A stretch of 64,000 bases of DNA from Chelonoidis abingdonii (lineage: Eukaryota; Chordata; Testudines; Testudinidae). The stretch lies in contig NC_133770.1 in the NCBI RefSeq assembly GCF_003597395.2, forward strand, positions 5,839,292-5,903,291, written 5' to 3'. The notes beneath the pieces were generated by a model, which did no database searches, was not told the DNA's origin, and saw nothing but the letters and a program-made list of their open reading frames with translations. A program made the position numbers and the translations under genes. This document shows, piece after piece, positions 11,201 to 26,200 of the stretch. Within the stretch, counting starts at the first letter, position 1; the number at the start of each line of letters is the position of its first letter.

Positions 11201-14200
11201 ATTTGTCCTTTGATCTCTGTGCTTCCATTTCCTCATCTGTAAAACAGGGATAAGAATGACAAAGAGTCTGTGGCACCTTGTAGACTAATGGAAATATTGG
11301 AGCATGAGCTTTCGTGGGTGAATACTCACTTTGTCATATGCTGCGTCTGACGAAGTGGGTATTCACCCACGAAAGCTTATGCTCCAATACTTCCATTAGT
11401 CTATAAGGTGCCACAGGACTCTTCATCGCTTTTTACAGATCCAGACTAACATGGCTACCCCTCTGATACTTGAGAGATAAGAACATTTCTCTAAAGACAC
11501 CAGCTTGACTGGGTTCCTGTTTTGGGGTGTTGACTCCTTACCATGAGGCAGGGTGGAACTCCTCTAGTTCTCAAAGGCTTTGAGACACAGGTAGGCCAGC
11601 TGCCTTTTGAGACCCACTACAGGTGCCTTAGTGGTGCCCTCTAGAACTTCAGTTCCTTTCTAGTCATGCTCCACTGTGACGCTCCCTGTCAGAACTGCAG
11701 CCATCACAGATTATCACAGCATCATTTTCAGTGACTGATTCATTTTCTTGTGGTCTCTTCCTATCCTATAAGTAATCTTGGGTGTCTGTTACATTGAGGG
11801 GAGATCTTTGCCTCATGCTTATCAAGGAATGGAAGCGGGCATAGATGCACTAAGTCTTGCCTGCCTGTTCCTCAAAGGGCCACATTTTTTGAGGGTTAGG
11901 GGAGCTCTGGCCCCTTTCACACTAGGCACCTGAGCCCCAAGGATGGGAATCCAGTTAATATGGAATGTTCAGAGAAGCAGTATGACAGATAAGTAGTGAT
12001 CCCTTACCTGTCTTCATGAGCGGAATATTTGTAATGTGCTTTGAGAGCCATGCTAGAAATGCCTACCACAGACAGATGTTGGGAGCTCCTCAGATAGAAG
12101 GCTGTGGATAAGTGACCAATTTTATTATGGTCTCTACATATTAAAGATACAAGCATTGTTTATTTAACTGTGACTTTAATAGTCTTCCTTTCACATTTAT
12201 TCTACTAGTATTTATTTTATTTTTTAATAAAAATAATGTCCTCAATTTTGACTTCATTTTCAGGGTGAGACCAACAGAATAATAGGTGAACATACTCTGA
12301 ATAAAAATTCATCCAGGTCCCATTGTATATTCACTATCTATATTGAGGTAGGTCCGCTGGCAGGTTTCCTGGGGGCTCAGAAATCTAGGGGTCTTTAGAA
12401 TTTAAATGTGTACTCTCCTTCAGTTGTGTGTAATGTTAAATACAATGTTTTTCTCAGTCTCATTCCAGAATTTTGTCAGATGCCAAATACACTGCTTCAA
12501 AAATTAACCTAGTGGATCTGGCAGGTTCAGAGAGACTGGGGAAGACTGGGGTAAGCAGATGGGAAAAAATGTTTGCTCTCGAAGAGATGGGTCCAGTTGT
12601 TAAAGTGATGCCTGTGGAGTCAGAGGACTTTCCCACTACAGTTAATGGAAACAGCAAAACTGAATTCCCTTTCTGCCACATTGAACATTTACCTCTAAAG
12701 GAGGCTGATAGTGAACAGAATTTATATTTCTGCTTTAGCCAACGGAAGTTTTATTCTAGCTTATTTCTGGGAATCTGGTGTCAGGGACGAGAAGGGGCTT
12801 GATTCTAGTGTTGGATGTACTCTTCAGTTGTTAATCCTTAAGTTTGTGTCAGCATCCCCTTACCACAGTTTTCAAAATCTGTGCTTGACACAGGGATCAA
12901 CCCCCTGGTCAGTAGATAGGAAGAACCACGACAAAGCTCAACCCCACGAAAGCATCAGAGGATGCTTGGTTATCTTCAGTAGCTGTAATACCTTTTTATC
13001 AAGTCCAAATGTGCAAACGTCATCCTCCATGCAACTGTCTCCTGCTCGATCATTCCTTCCGACAATGTCATTGCTCAGTCGAGGCAAGAGCCTGAGCCAT
13101 CCGCCTTTTTGGGAACTCTTTGTAATTCAGCTTCATTCTGCAGCTGCACTGAAAGCAAAAATCCTTCTGCTTCTGGTGATACTATGGAGACTGATGCAAT
13201 CGCCTTTCTGGAAGAATAGGGAACAACTTAAACCTTCAGTGCTCCCCTGTGATATACAAGTATATTGTGCTGAGCAAGAAATCCCCAGGCAGCCTTGTGA
13301 CAAAGGGAAGATTTCCCCTTTCAGAACTAGGAAAGCCAATATTCTGGCAGACTTGTTGTTGCCAAATCACAGCCCTGAAGAACTTGCTCTCAAATTGTAG
13401 AAAGCCCTTCAGAATCTAGAATCTCATAGTTAGTCTGTGTTGGACTCATCATCTCATTTATCCTCCACTTCAATAAGAGCTGTAAGCCCAGTCAGGGACA
13501 CTCTCTATTTCGCAGTTAAACCGGAAAGATGCATGTGGAAACTTTTTGCCTTTTGGTCTTTCTTGCAGTCTGAGGGGCAGGTTCTGAAAGAAGCCACATA
13601 TATCAACAAATCATTGTCATTCCTTGAGCAAGCGATCATTGCACTGGCTGATCGTAAGAGGGACCACGTCCCCTTCCGGCAGAGCAAGCTCACCCATGCC
13701 CTTAAGGATTCATTAGGTAAGGACCTGGAATCGGAACAGAGGGACAAGAAAATATCTTGGGTTTCGGTTCTCATGGGGAGATCAAGCCACGACCAAACAC
13801 GCTCAGTCAATCTGATGGCTTGTCTACACAGTGATTGCATACATGGCCAGCCAGAGTGTGAATCTACAGTGCACTAGCTTGCTGTGACTAACACACTAAC
13901 AGTTCCATAGTGCACTTTGGCCTCCTATCATGTCAAACAAGCTAAACCAAGGCAAAGTGATTTCCAGATCACTCAACATCTCAATGATGTGCACCCACAT
14001 CAAACAGCAGTATGTCAAAGCACACTACTGAACTTACAGTGTGCTGTAGCATTGTCCATATGGCCAGTTAGTGCGCGGCACGATAGATTCATGCCCTGGC
14101 TGGCCATGCGCTAAATCACTGTGGAGACAAGCCCTCGGTTAATAGTATAACATGAAAAATTAGCAGTGGTTTCTGTTTTTCTTACCCTAATGAAACATCA

Positions 14201-17200
14201 GCCACATGTACACACAACCCTCACACTGATCAAGCGAGTAGAAACTTTACTAAATTTTTCTCAGCTGAGAATACTTTAAAAACACACCACAGTCGTTTCA
14301 AAGTTCTGATCCTGCAGGTGCTATCAACTCTCATTGAGTCCTGCAGGAGCTGAGGATGATCAGGACCTGGGCAAACATGACAAATGAAAAAATTGTATTA
14401 CTTCTGGAATCTGTAGGACAGGTATCCACTTTAACAACACTGTGTGACACGATCTGAACAGAGAAAGTAACTGAAGACAGGCTGTAGACGTCGGCAGTAA
14501 GGAACTGAAATCATACAAATTTAGATTGGAATTTCAAAGCTGTCAGCATTGGCCCAATCCTGCTCCTCCCTCTGATTTCATTGGATTAGAGGCCAACACT
14601 GAGCACTTTTAAAATCCCATCTTTCAGCTTTTATCCCACTCCAACCATTTACAGTTTGCATTGCCGCATACTTCACACTAACTCAGAAGGCTGGAGCCAG
14701 AACATTGGCTATTCCCTTAACTCATTCCATACCACTATGCTTATGAACATTATCTTTCATAGTCACTACTGATAACCCTTCCTGTTTCCTTGGAGGAAAA
14801 ATTACAAACTAGCTATGTTCATTGTAGTGGTGCTGTGTCTTTCATTCTTTACTCACTACAGAATGTAAAATTCTCCAGGAAGGAACTCAACACAGATGAA
14901 GTCACATTCCTCCCCCTTGCTGCCTTTTTCAGGGGGAAACTGCAATACAGTTCTGGTGGCAAATATCTATGGTGAAGCTGCTCAGATAGAGGAAACTGTA
15001 AGTAGAGAAACAATGAGGAGTCCTTGTGGCACCTTAGAGACTGACAAATTGATTTGGGCATAAACTTTCATGGGCTAGAACCCACTTCATCAGATGCATG
15101 CAGTCGAAAATACGGTAGCAGGTATATATATGTATACACATAATACATGAAAAGATGGGAGTTGCCTTACCAAGTAGGGGGTCAGTTTTTGCTAATACAG
15201 ACTAACACGGCTACCACTCTGAAACCTCTAAGTGGAGAGAGTTCCTTCAGAAATGATGTCCTTCATTTAAAGATATTTCAGTCCTGTCTGCGCTACAGTC
15301 AGAATCATGCTAGCAATAGCCATGATTAAATTGTAGCATGCACAGCACCATAGTTTGAGGTCCAAGGAAGTATCATGTCGAAGTCAACAAAATCACTTGA
15401 CATTGCATCAAATGCAGCATGGTGGGAACTATATGGGGCTGGTTTTTCCAATCTGCTAAGGCCACTTTGTGGCCACATAAGCCATCGAGGATGCTAATCT
15501 CCCAAGAGGAAAATGAGACTCGCCCAGATAAATACTCAAGGCCAAATTCAGCCTGGATCTAAGCATGCATAGTTTCATTATGTATTATTATTCTTTGTAC
15601 CTTTCCAACAATGGGTGTGCCACTGTACAGCACACAGTGAAGTCAATAGTTATTCTTAAGGCCCTGTGATAATCTGAGATCTTTTTCTGAAAATGCCTAT
15701 TAATGCCACGCATGAAGTGTTGATTTTCATTGAATATGCCTGGCAGCCGAGACCCTTGTGAAGTTCTGCAATTTTTCCAATGGTGTGGAGGCAAAAGTGA
15801 GCATCTCTGCATGCCAGTCTTGTGCTCAGTGCAACTGGTAGTGTGCAGCAGCATCACATTGGAAGAGCAGTGGGGTGCAGGGGCATGTGAGGCACAGTAC
15901 CTGGCGCTGCCACCACTTGGAACAAAAGCAGCTGTGGCCTCAGTGGGGAGGAAGAAATGGGCATTTGTGCTCTGGTCTTATACTCAGTGTGATGCCTGGC
16001 ACACATCAATGTCATGTCAGAGCAGCTGCTGGGGGGACGTGGCAGCTGGTTTTATGTGAGGCACAGTAGCCAGTGTGGCCACTGCTTGGAACACGCCCTA
16101 CAAGCCACACACAGCACAAGTCTGGCATGCACGGATGCCTGCTTCCACCTCCCCACTGAGGTCGCAGTTATTCATGTTCCAAATGGCAGTGGCACTGGCT
16201 ACTGTGTCTCACATAAAGCTGGCTGCCACGTCCCCCCGAACTGCTGCTCCAGTGGGACGCTGCCACCCACTGTGAGCCACACAATGCACAAGACCAGCAT
16301 GCAGATGCCTGCTTCCATCTCCCCACTGATGGAAAAATCATGTTAATGGGCTAATTTTGTGATTTCCACTCAGTCTGTGAAATTGTGATTTCCATAGGGC
16401 CTTAACTATCCCACTCTACACCAAGGCTGAATTTGGTCCTTGGTAGCAACTACACAAACAATTTGCTATGTTAGTACCAGCAGTAACCTCCTCATGGTGA
16501 GATCACTTAGGCTTTGGAATAATTCTCCACAGGAAGTTGGTGGTAGCCTCATTGCTGGAGTGATTTAAAATTGGGCCGAACAAAACACTACCGTTCACCA
16601 GGGAAGGAGTTAATTAGCAGATGTTTTTGAAACTAAATGACCTATCATACAATCTTCTCTGCTATTGGGCATCATTATTGTTATTTATTATTTGTGCTGT
16701 GGTGACACCTAGAGGCCCCAGTCCCATTGTACACACATATAACAGAAAGGACAGTCTCCACCCCAAAGAATTTACCATCTAGAGTCATCATCTAAAGATG
16801 AATAATTATCTAGAAGCAACCGGGCAGTAAAGACATACTCCTGAAATGAGGATAGTGTAGAATGGTAGTCTACAATGATACAGCTTTTCCATATCTAGCT
16901 TCTGGGATCCTATAGTATTAAAATAGCAAAGGTTTTTGAGTCTGGTCTGGTGACCCAAACTTGCGTCCTGATTCATAGGCAAACTGTAATGTTTTTCAGC
17001 TGTCCTCTCTCCGTTTTGCTACCAGAATGAAATGGGTCACAACGGAGCCAGCCATCAATGAGAAATACGACCCAGAGGTATGTATATTTTTGAGGGGAAA
17101 TGGAAGGAAGGAGGTTCTTTTTCTCAGATCCAGGAAAAATTAAGACAACACTTCCCAAGCTTTGCCATTATGTGTATCACAGCTTAATAGAGAAACTCTC

Positions 17201-20200
17201 ATATGGACATCTTCCCTCCCACTGAGAGGATCATCTCCAGTCCTATCTGAGACCCTGCAGACCACCTCCTTTCCCACGGCTGGTCACACAACATCCCCGC
17301 AACAACTATAGCAATTATTTACATAGAAAAGTAACGTTAGAAAAATAATTGATATCTTTTAGCTTCTTTTAATGCACTTTAAAATAGGAGGAGACTTGGC
17401 ATTTTGTGTCCAACTAGTTCTTCTCAGACCACCAGCAAGTGCTCCTATGGACCACACTATGGGAACCACTGCTGCACAACACACATGGCAGGAGAAAACC
17501 TTGCTGTACTGTACTGTCCGATTTCACGTGTCTATCTACAGTAGGTGGAAGGAGAGAACCATGTAGCGCAGCTTCTGCCAAGAGTTTTCAGACGAGGCTG
17601 TGGACTGTGCAACAAACAGTCTTTTCCCCTTCAGCTCCCTTTCTTTTGCTGTGTGATGAACTGAGTGGAAACGAACTGAAATGTATTTAATGAGACTATT
17701 ACATGTGGATGCTAAGTCAGAGCTTTGCAAAGGCACAAAGGGCAGTTTGGCAATTAATTCCCACGAGTTTCAATGGGAATTGCCCCCTCAATAGCCAAAG
17801 CTTTAAAATAGTCTAGATTAGGGAGACATGCAGGTTTCAAATATGCTGTGTGAATCCGCTAGCATAATGCATTCCTGTTAAAGTCAGTGGCAAAACTAGC
17901 ATTGCCTTCAGTGAAAGCAGCACTGGGGCTCTGTGCCTTCTGTTTTCAAAATAATGCCATGTAATCCAGAAAGACCACAGTATGGGGGCATCAGATCGGC
18001 AAAGCACTGACTAGATAAACAGGTGACGTTCCCTTTGAAAGCTTAATGTGACTTTACAGAGGGTGGCTCCAAGACACAGCAAAGGAGACTGCTGGAAGCT
18101 ATATTAAGGCCAAGTGATTTCCAGATCACTCACTCACCATTTCAGTGATGTAAGCCCAGCAGTGAATTCTCTGGGAGCTGCTACACAGCTGAGATTTTAT
18201 TCACCAGCCATAGGTTTAGTTTGACGTCTATATTTGTGGGGGACAGCTCCTGTCAAGCCAATGGGGAGGCAAATTCCACGCCTGCCTTAGGCTTGGGGCA
18301 ACGCTTCCCCTGCCCCCCACCAAACTACACCCATGCCAGCAGCCAATCTGAAGTGGCTTTGGACAGTTATTTCTCTAGTAGCACTTGGTCACTTGGCATC
18401 TTTTTGTTTTCCTGCTAGCGGATGGTCAAGAATCTGGAGAAGGAGATTCTTCTTCTGAAGCAGGAACTAGCCATGCATGACAGCTTGGTAAGGAACAGGC
18501 TGTAGCCGTTAATTGCTGCCTGTGCTTTCTCTCTAAGCCATCTTGCTGGGGATCTTAGTGAGTGCTTTATCTTAATTTTAATTTATCTCTAGGATCAGTT
18601 ATATCCATGCTTGTCAAGCTTTTGCTTTCCCACTGTGTCCCTGTGGAGTCCTTTGAGTTTAGACAGAGTTCTGAGGGGTCCCCACCAGTTTTCCCTCTTG
18701 TTAATTTCCCATTCCACAAGGTTCCATGTCATAGTCATTAACCCGCAGAGTCCTGGATGCCAGAAAGGATAGCCTTTCAAAACCCATCAGTACCTGTCCT
18801 TAATTTGCTCAGAAGGGAGAGGCAGAGAGTGCACCACTCCCAGCCAATTCCGGAGTCTAGCGCCCAGCCAGTCTACAGGATGAGAAAAAGAGAACTAAAC
18901 CTGCCATGGAAAGGCAGAGCACAGCCAGGTGACTGTCAGGCTAGCATTTGCCCAGCTCATTGTAAATTGTTGCAGTTCAGCTGTTCACCTTTTCATCCCT
19001 AGGTCAACCGCTCTCTGGTGAATTATGACCCTCTGAATGAAATCCAGATAGCAGAGATTAACTCTCAAGTCCGCAGGTACCTAGAAGGAGCCACAGACGA
19101 TATTGATGTGAGTAGCTACCTAACTGACAGGGGCTTGTACACATTGTTCAGCTGGTTATATTTGGCTGGATTCCAGGCTTTTTCAGCTAGAGGGAATGAA
19201 ATCAGTTTGTGGAGGAACTGAATTTAGAATTAAAGGTGGCACTAACTTTTTGAACACTTCCCTGGTATTTACAGGAAAACTCTGGACACCTGCCTTCTCC
19301 TCTCATTCTTATCTCCCCTTAAGTGAGTAGGAAGCTCTAGGAGGCTTCCACCTGACCTCAAACTCAGTGGGATGGTCTGCTTTGAACTTCCTTAAAAAGA
19401 CAGTGTCAGAATTCTCCATCTGAGTAAAACCATGTCATAAGAACATAAGAGCAACCACACTAGGTTAGACCATCTAGCTCAGTACCCTATCTTCCAACAG
19501 TGGCCAATGCCAGGTGCCCCAGAGGGAATGAACAGAACAGGTAATCATCAAGTGATCCATCCCCGTCATCCACTCCTAGTTTTTGGCAAAGAGATGTGTT
19601 CCCAAAGTATTGTTCAAAAAGTGTTCCACCTTTTCTGGGAGAGGGGAACTTCTGGGGCACTACAGTCCCGTCTCTCTACTCTTTGCTTTTCTCCCACCCT
19701 CAAAGGTCCCAGAAAATTTTGCAGCTGATGGGGGTTGGGGAGAGTTGGCTTTTGTGGAATCCAGGGAATCTTTTAGGGCTAGGGATGGTCAGCCTAAGTA
19801 GGAGCAGGGAAGGACTAAGGAGTTTCTCAGAGGGAAACATGTCCTTAGTGGGGTCATGGAATCTTTTAGTGGGAAGGATGCATCTCTGGGAGTGGGGAGA
19901 ATGTACTTCAAGACTTCCTAGAGAGGAAGGATGGTCCAGTGGTTAGGCCACTCGCCTAGGACTTGGGAGATCTAAGTCCCAGACTCTATGTATGACCCCG
20001 TGTAAGTGCCTTAAGCCCAGATCCGCAAAGGCATTTAAGCTCCTAACTTCTATTGATTGATCTGGGCCTTAGTATGTACAATGGGGATAATAGCACTGCA
20101 TTAAAGCTTGTGAGGGGCTCAGATGCTCTGGCGCTGGGAACCAGATACGTACTTTAGATAGACTTAGCAGCGTGTGAGTGATGAGAGAGCGGCATGGCCT

Positions 20201-23200
20201 GCCTCCTGCGTAATGTTGTGTGTTACACTTTGGCTGATAATTGGCTAACAGTTCCTGACCTCTGGGGTCGTACAGGATACCTACACAGCTGGCACCTGCC
20301 TCAGCCTATTGGATAGATTCCTCTGTTCTTAAAGCCCACTTAAGAAGCATGAACAATGAGTGATGGTCATAGCCACATGGGGCCTGATTTTCCCGGTGCA
20401 GGATTCAAGGGTTGAATTATGTGTATCCTAAGGCTAGAGAAGGGGGCCCTGGGATTCTATAGTATATGAACCAGCCTTACAAAGCAAGTTTTTTAAACAT
20501 TGCACAGTGAATGTAACCATAGTGAATGTGACCTGTCTCCCATTATATCTTCAATGTACGTATCTCTTCCTCAGATAATGAACATCAGGCAAATCCAAGA
20601 GGTATTTAATCAGTTCAAAGTGATTTTAAGGTAAGATATTGTAGCCAGGGTGTTTGCTTTGGATAAGGAGATTTAGAAACTTTCCACCAAGCAAGCATCT
20701 GTCTGTGACAGCACAGCACGGTGTCATGACACCGCCAGTGATGTCATTATAGAATATGCAGAGAATAAGTTGTAGTTGTGAGACACTCAGACCAACTCCT
20801 GATGGCTTGGTCAGGGGCAAGCTGCTGCTGGCTAACCCAGTGGCACCTATAGATCATGAGGCTGGTCTTTGGATGATGGGCTCCATGAATTGGTTAAGTG
20901 TGCTCTGGTGTCTGATCAGGAGGGGTCAGATGCTACAGTTACAAAAGTAACATGATGTCACTGCAGGAAGATTTGGGCTTTGAGGAGGGAAGTGGCAAGT
21001 CTGTGGTATGTCACCAGGTGAGCATTCCTGTTCCACAGGAATCCAGACTGGTCCAGATCCATGTGTTGGTGTTTTGCATGGATTTTGTGCCTCAGAGAAT
21101 CCTTTTATGGGACTAAAATAAAACATGAAGATCAGGTCTTATGGTGGTTCCACCCTCCAGGGATAAACTACTGTGGAGTCGTGTTATTTGGGCCATAAAA
21201 AAGGCTCCCTAAAGTATTTCAAAAGCTAGTGAAATGTATACGTGTCTTAACAGAAGAGATTTCCAGGCCTAAGGGACAGTGTGGGAAAAAGGTGAGAAGA
21301 AGAAAATAGGAGGTCAGAACAGGTGCATGAAGGAGAGCGGCTTGGGAAGAATACAGGAAGCAGGAGGGGGAGTAGGAGGAAAGGAGAGCGGAGGTAGACA
21401 TAGGGGTGATATTAGACACAGCTTTCTTTTGAAGTAAGACACATTTACAAGTTTGGGGCTGTATGAAATTTTCCCTTGAGCACAATGAAAAGGGTGGTTA
21501 TCTCTCCCCAGCCAACAGGAACAGGAAGTGGAAGCCAGACTACGAAACAAATACACCCTGATAGACAAAAGTGACTTTGCAGCCATTACTGCTGCTCAGA
21601 AGGTAGGGCTCTGGGACTTGACCTTCTGCCTCAAATTCTTCTACACTACTTGAGAGGAACCATTTAAATCCAAGGCCCTGAGCTACCATGGTGATGGGGA
21701 TAACAGAAGAACACAGCTGCTACAAGTCAGTAGAGCTGCACTAGTGAAGCAGATTTCGGTGCTGAACGGGCCATTTAGCCATGCTGTTGAGTCACTGACA
21801 GAAATCAGATTTTACTTATGAAATCCTCTTGCAAACTCCTTCGTTGAATGAAGATAACCCCGAGTGCGTCATTCTCTGATATTATTAGCGATACCATGAT
21901 TACAGTGAGATTTCTGGTATTTGTGAGGTGTCAGAATGAAGCATTCTGGGATACCAACAAAGACAGAAAATACAGTAGGATTTAATAAAGGCGTGAGGAT
22001 GAAATTTTAAACATTAGTTTAAACCTATTTCTGTGACCTAAGTCCGTACTTCCTCCAAACCTAGTTAGTGGGAACGCTCAGCACATGAATCTGAAAATAA
22101 TTCCAAGGGCTTTTTTGCTTCTCAGTTCACCTTTAAGATGATTTTTTCCACCAAGATGCCATGAGGTGAATCTGGATTTAGATTAAGGAATTAGACAGAC
22201 TTACCCCTCTGAGCAGAGTATTTAGTTCTCACAAGCTGCACATCAGCAGGGCTAATACTTCTGTATTCACATCTTCAGTCCCCTCTGTTTTCAGGCAGGC
22301 CTGGTTGATGCAGAGGGCCATCTAGTGGGGGAAGTGGATGGACAGGGCTTCGGGATTGGAGTTGTTCCTTTATCTAAACCCGGCGGGAAGAAAGTTAAAG
22401 CCAGGAAAGCCAAAGAGCAGCTTAGGTGAGTTGACCTGTAAAACACCTGTTCCCTCTCCTTTTGTCAGGTTTCTTTCTCCACTCATGAAAATCTTCCCTA
22501 TGGCAGTGACATAACAAGGGATTTATGGGCTACTTTGCACCTACAGGGGTGAGTAGCTACCCAAGGGAGAAGGCTGTGGAGAAACAGCCCCAGTAGCCCT
22601 CATGATATTCTGTGTTTGTTTCAATGAGAAGGTCCTGGCCTACTAGGATTGGTGTTGATACAGGGTTGTGGCCTGATCACAAAGACAATGGGCAGTGGGA
22701 GAAGCTTCCCCTTGGGGAGGTTAGACACTGCCCCACCTCTTCTGGCCAAGGCTGTGTCCCCACTTGCTGCTCTCAGCCCCTCCCCACAATGGCCCTGGCT
22801 GGGGTGGGTGCGAAGGGGGCTGAGAGCTCCACCCTGGCCGGAATTCCAAGCCCTGAGCCTCTTCCCCATTCTACCCCTTCTGCCCAGGGCCCCACCATAA
22901 TCCGACCTCATTCCCCTACTTCCCCCCAGGCCCTGCCCCCATTCCACCCTCACTCCGCCTCTTCCCCCCAGGCCCTGCCCCCACTCGCTCCTTCCCTCAA
23001 GCTGCCCGAAGACCGGAAAAGCTCTGTGCCCCTGCCATGGCCCCAGGGTCACAACAGGGAGTGAGAGCGCCTCTTGCCCTGTGGCTGTGGCAGGAGATTT
23101 TTCTGGGGGCCTCAAATCCACTGCTGCCCCACTGGTGGCATGAGATTTGGGCCTCCGTTACGTACCGCCCATGACAAAGACCAAACCTGCCCCTAGGAAT

Positions 23201-26200
23201 GCGTCTTTGCACAGTCAGCATCAGACTCAAATCCGTTTGGTTTTGTGGAAGTCAGGTATGTGCAGGATTTACTGCAAACGACTATTCATGTTTATTACAA
23301 GTGGCACCTTAGGACAAACCAAGAATGGGGCCCCATTGTGCTAGGTGCTGTACAGACTCAGAGTAGTAGATAGTCCCTCCTCCAGGCAGGCACAGGATGG
23401 GGAAGGGATAGAACACATCAGCAGAGTGACCAATGTGATGGCAGCACATGGCATGTTAGTGGCATGGTTTTGTTGTTGGGTGGGTTTAGTTAGAAGGTGA
23501 TCACCAAAATGGGAACGGAAGTGGGGTGAGAGGGACAGGGGAGGGGAAGCAGAGAGTAAGAGGAGCAGATGTGGAATGAACCTGAGCTAAAGAGACTAGA
23601 GGGAGGGTTGGTGCAAACAGCCCATCAGCACAGGGCAGAGAAAGTCCAGTCAGAACAGTAAAACGTCCTCTGAATGTCCAGAGGCCCCTGTTCTAGCTGC
23701 TTCTGCTCCTGCTGGCTGGAGTCTCTGGCTGGTTTCTCCTTGTAGTTGTTCCCCAAGACCACATGGGGGAAGGAGGCACCACCTCAGTCCTAGTACCCCT
23801 GAGTGGGGGGCATCTCCCCTGCACGTTTTTGGGTCCAGGAGGGGTGCTGGGGTGTGCTGCCCTGGTTGATGCCAGAGTGCTTCTCCACACTAACATGCAG
23901 TGTCCATTGTCATCTCTTTCATCTCGCACTGGGTGTCCCTTGCTGAACAAACTCACGGAGGCCAGTTTAAGGAGACTCTTCACTCTTCTTCCTTAAACTG
24001 GACTGGGGGCTAAGCCAGGTCTTCTGGACTCTGCAACGGGGCTCCCTTGAGGGTAGATGGGGGTCCACTGCCTGCTGCTTGCTCCAAGCAGACACTTGTA
24101 TATTCAGTCTCTTAATGTGCCCTAGCCAGGTCCGTGTAACCTGTGCATGTGAATGGACTTCATGAGAACCTTCACAAGAAGTTGATCCTGCGTGTGCTGC
24201 TGTTCCTACAGATTTTATATTCAGAGAGGTCCCTCTAGGTTTGCAAGTAGGGAGCTGTGACAGTAGAGACAATGGCTCCTGGCCCACTGAAGTTGGCAGA
24301 ACTTTCACTGTTAACTTCAGAGGAGAAGACTCAGACCTCCAGTTCTTGAATCAGAACTGGTTTCTGCAGTGTAGTTTTAGTATCAGTGTTTTGTCATATG
24401 CCGGAAATTAACCATCTCTTTCCTCTTAGCCCCACTACCAGGAAGGAAGGATTAGGAAGCCCTGTTTCGGGGAAAGATCTGGATTCTGTTTCCCCATCAA
24501 GGAGTCAGCTGGTAAGTTCCGCAAAGGATTTGGATGTGAAGGAGGGACTACTACGGGAGCAGGATGCAGCTAGTATTGAAACACATCGCTCGGAGTCAGT
24601 GCCCAAGGAGGAATCCCACCGACCAAGGTAACCTTTCCCCTTAATGAGGCACTTTCCATTTGCAAAGCTAAACAGGTGGGGTCATCCAGGCTGCAAAGCC
24701 AGACAGAGTGCCCAGTCGCTGAGCTGGGTCTGTGATAAGGGCACAGGGGACGGGGCCAAGGCTGAGAAAATAGTTCCGTTTAGCAAAAGGGATGCGTAGT
24801 GTTAGCTGTCCTCACTCCATGGTATTTGGCCTAGGTTTCCTGCTCTAACACCTTGCTGTTTGCAGTGGTACTGTAATGGGGCACCATGCACATACATGGG
24901 GAGTGGCCTGTGTTTGCATTTCAGTGCAGTAATAATCAGTGTGGTGTGTCTCCTGATTTTCTTCTCTTGGATTTGGCATTCCTGTCACTTGCCACCTGGG
25001 GATTGACTTTGCATCCTGGCTTTGGATCCAGCTCCCACTAGCTTCAAAGTGAGCTGCAGGGTAAATTCCAGCCATTGCACCCAGCATCCGCCCTGTTTCT
25101 GCTCTCGGCTGTCGAAAACACGTCCCTGCTGCCAACAAAGGCAGCAGTCCCCTTGGACATGTTTTTCAGTAAGCGATAGCAGCCCTAACATTTTGTTCTG
25201 AGCTACTAAAATGTGACCATTGTTCAGTAACAGAGCTGATGCTGCTCTGGGGCTTTAGATTCGCAAACGCTTAACACTCATTAACTAATTAAGCCTCACA
25301 TCCCCCTTGTGAGGTAAGGCTGTCTTATCATCATTCTCATGGTGGGGATATGAAGGCATCTGTCTAGCTGTGTCACAATTTTTAGGGGATCAATATAGGG
25401 TAGGCTCCTTTAAGGTAAGAGATGAATAACTTGCCCCTGTCAGAAGAGTTCTCTGAAGGTGAACCATTATTTCTATGGATTCACACTCCTCACCCCTCTT
25501 GTAGGTTCGCCCAAGAGTGTGGCTTCCTAGGGGATACCTGTGGGAAGGTAGCCCAAGGGTGTGGCTCCCTAAGGGAGACCGTGAGAGGTTAGCCCAAGGG
25601 CGTGGCTCCCTAGCAGAGACCGTAAGAGGTTAACCTAAGATGTAGATCCATAAAAAATACCGGCACCATCTTAGATCTTTGCTGACCACTTTCTGGTTCT
25701 CCTCCCCTGGATTCCCAGACTGGCCTCAGAGGCAACAATTCTCAGAAGTTTGGATCCATAAGATCCAACATTCTGGGATGATTCAACTGAGACAGCTGCT
25801 AGGGAACTTTGCTTCTGCGTAAGTAACCCTTCTTGGTGTGGTCGGGCTTGTCTACACTTAAAAGGCTACGCCTTTGCAGCTGCACTGCTGCAGTGTGTCA
25901 GTGAAGACGCTATGTGTGCCAATGGGAGGGCTTCTGCTGTCAGCGCAGGTACGCCACCTTTGCAAGAGGTGGTAGCTATTCGACAGGAGAGGCCCTCCCA
26001 CTGACATAACACCGTCTCCACTAGGAGTTAGGTAGGTGTAACTGCGGCGCTCAAGGATGTGGAAGAGCAATGGAGTCATACCAGCATAAATTGCTTGTAT
26101 AGGCCAAGCCATCCCGGGAGAGAAGGAGGCCTGAAGGTTAGCACAGTGAGAGCACCGTGAGGCTGCAAGTGTCGATAGGTTCTGAAAGTGCCCATGAGGT

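Larger units (their letters stand above)
20631..24429 (+). other. KIF9 introns 12-14, non-exonic parts
   Basis: Between exons 12 and 15 I recognise only a C-rich stretch (22740-22995, resembling the GC-rich hAT bodies elsewhere) and a copy of the ccccattgt repeat at 23328-23420. The rest shows nothing I can name. Confidence 0.4.
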
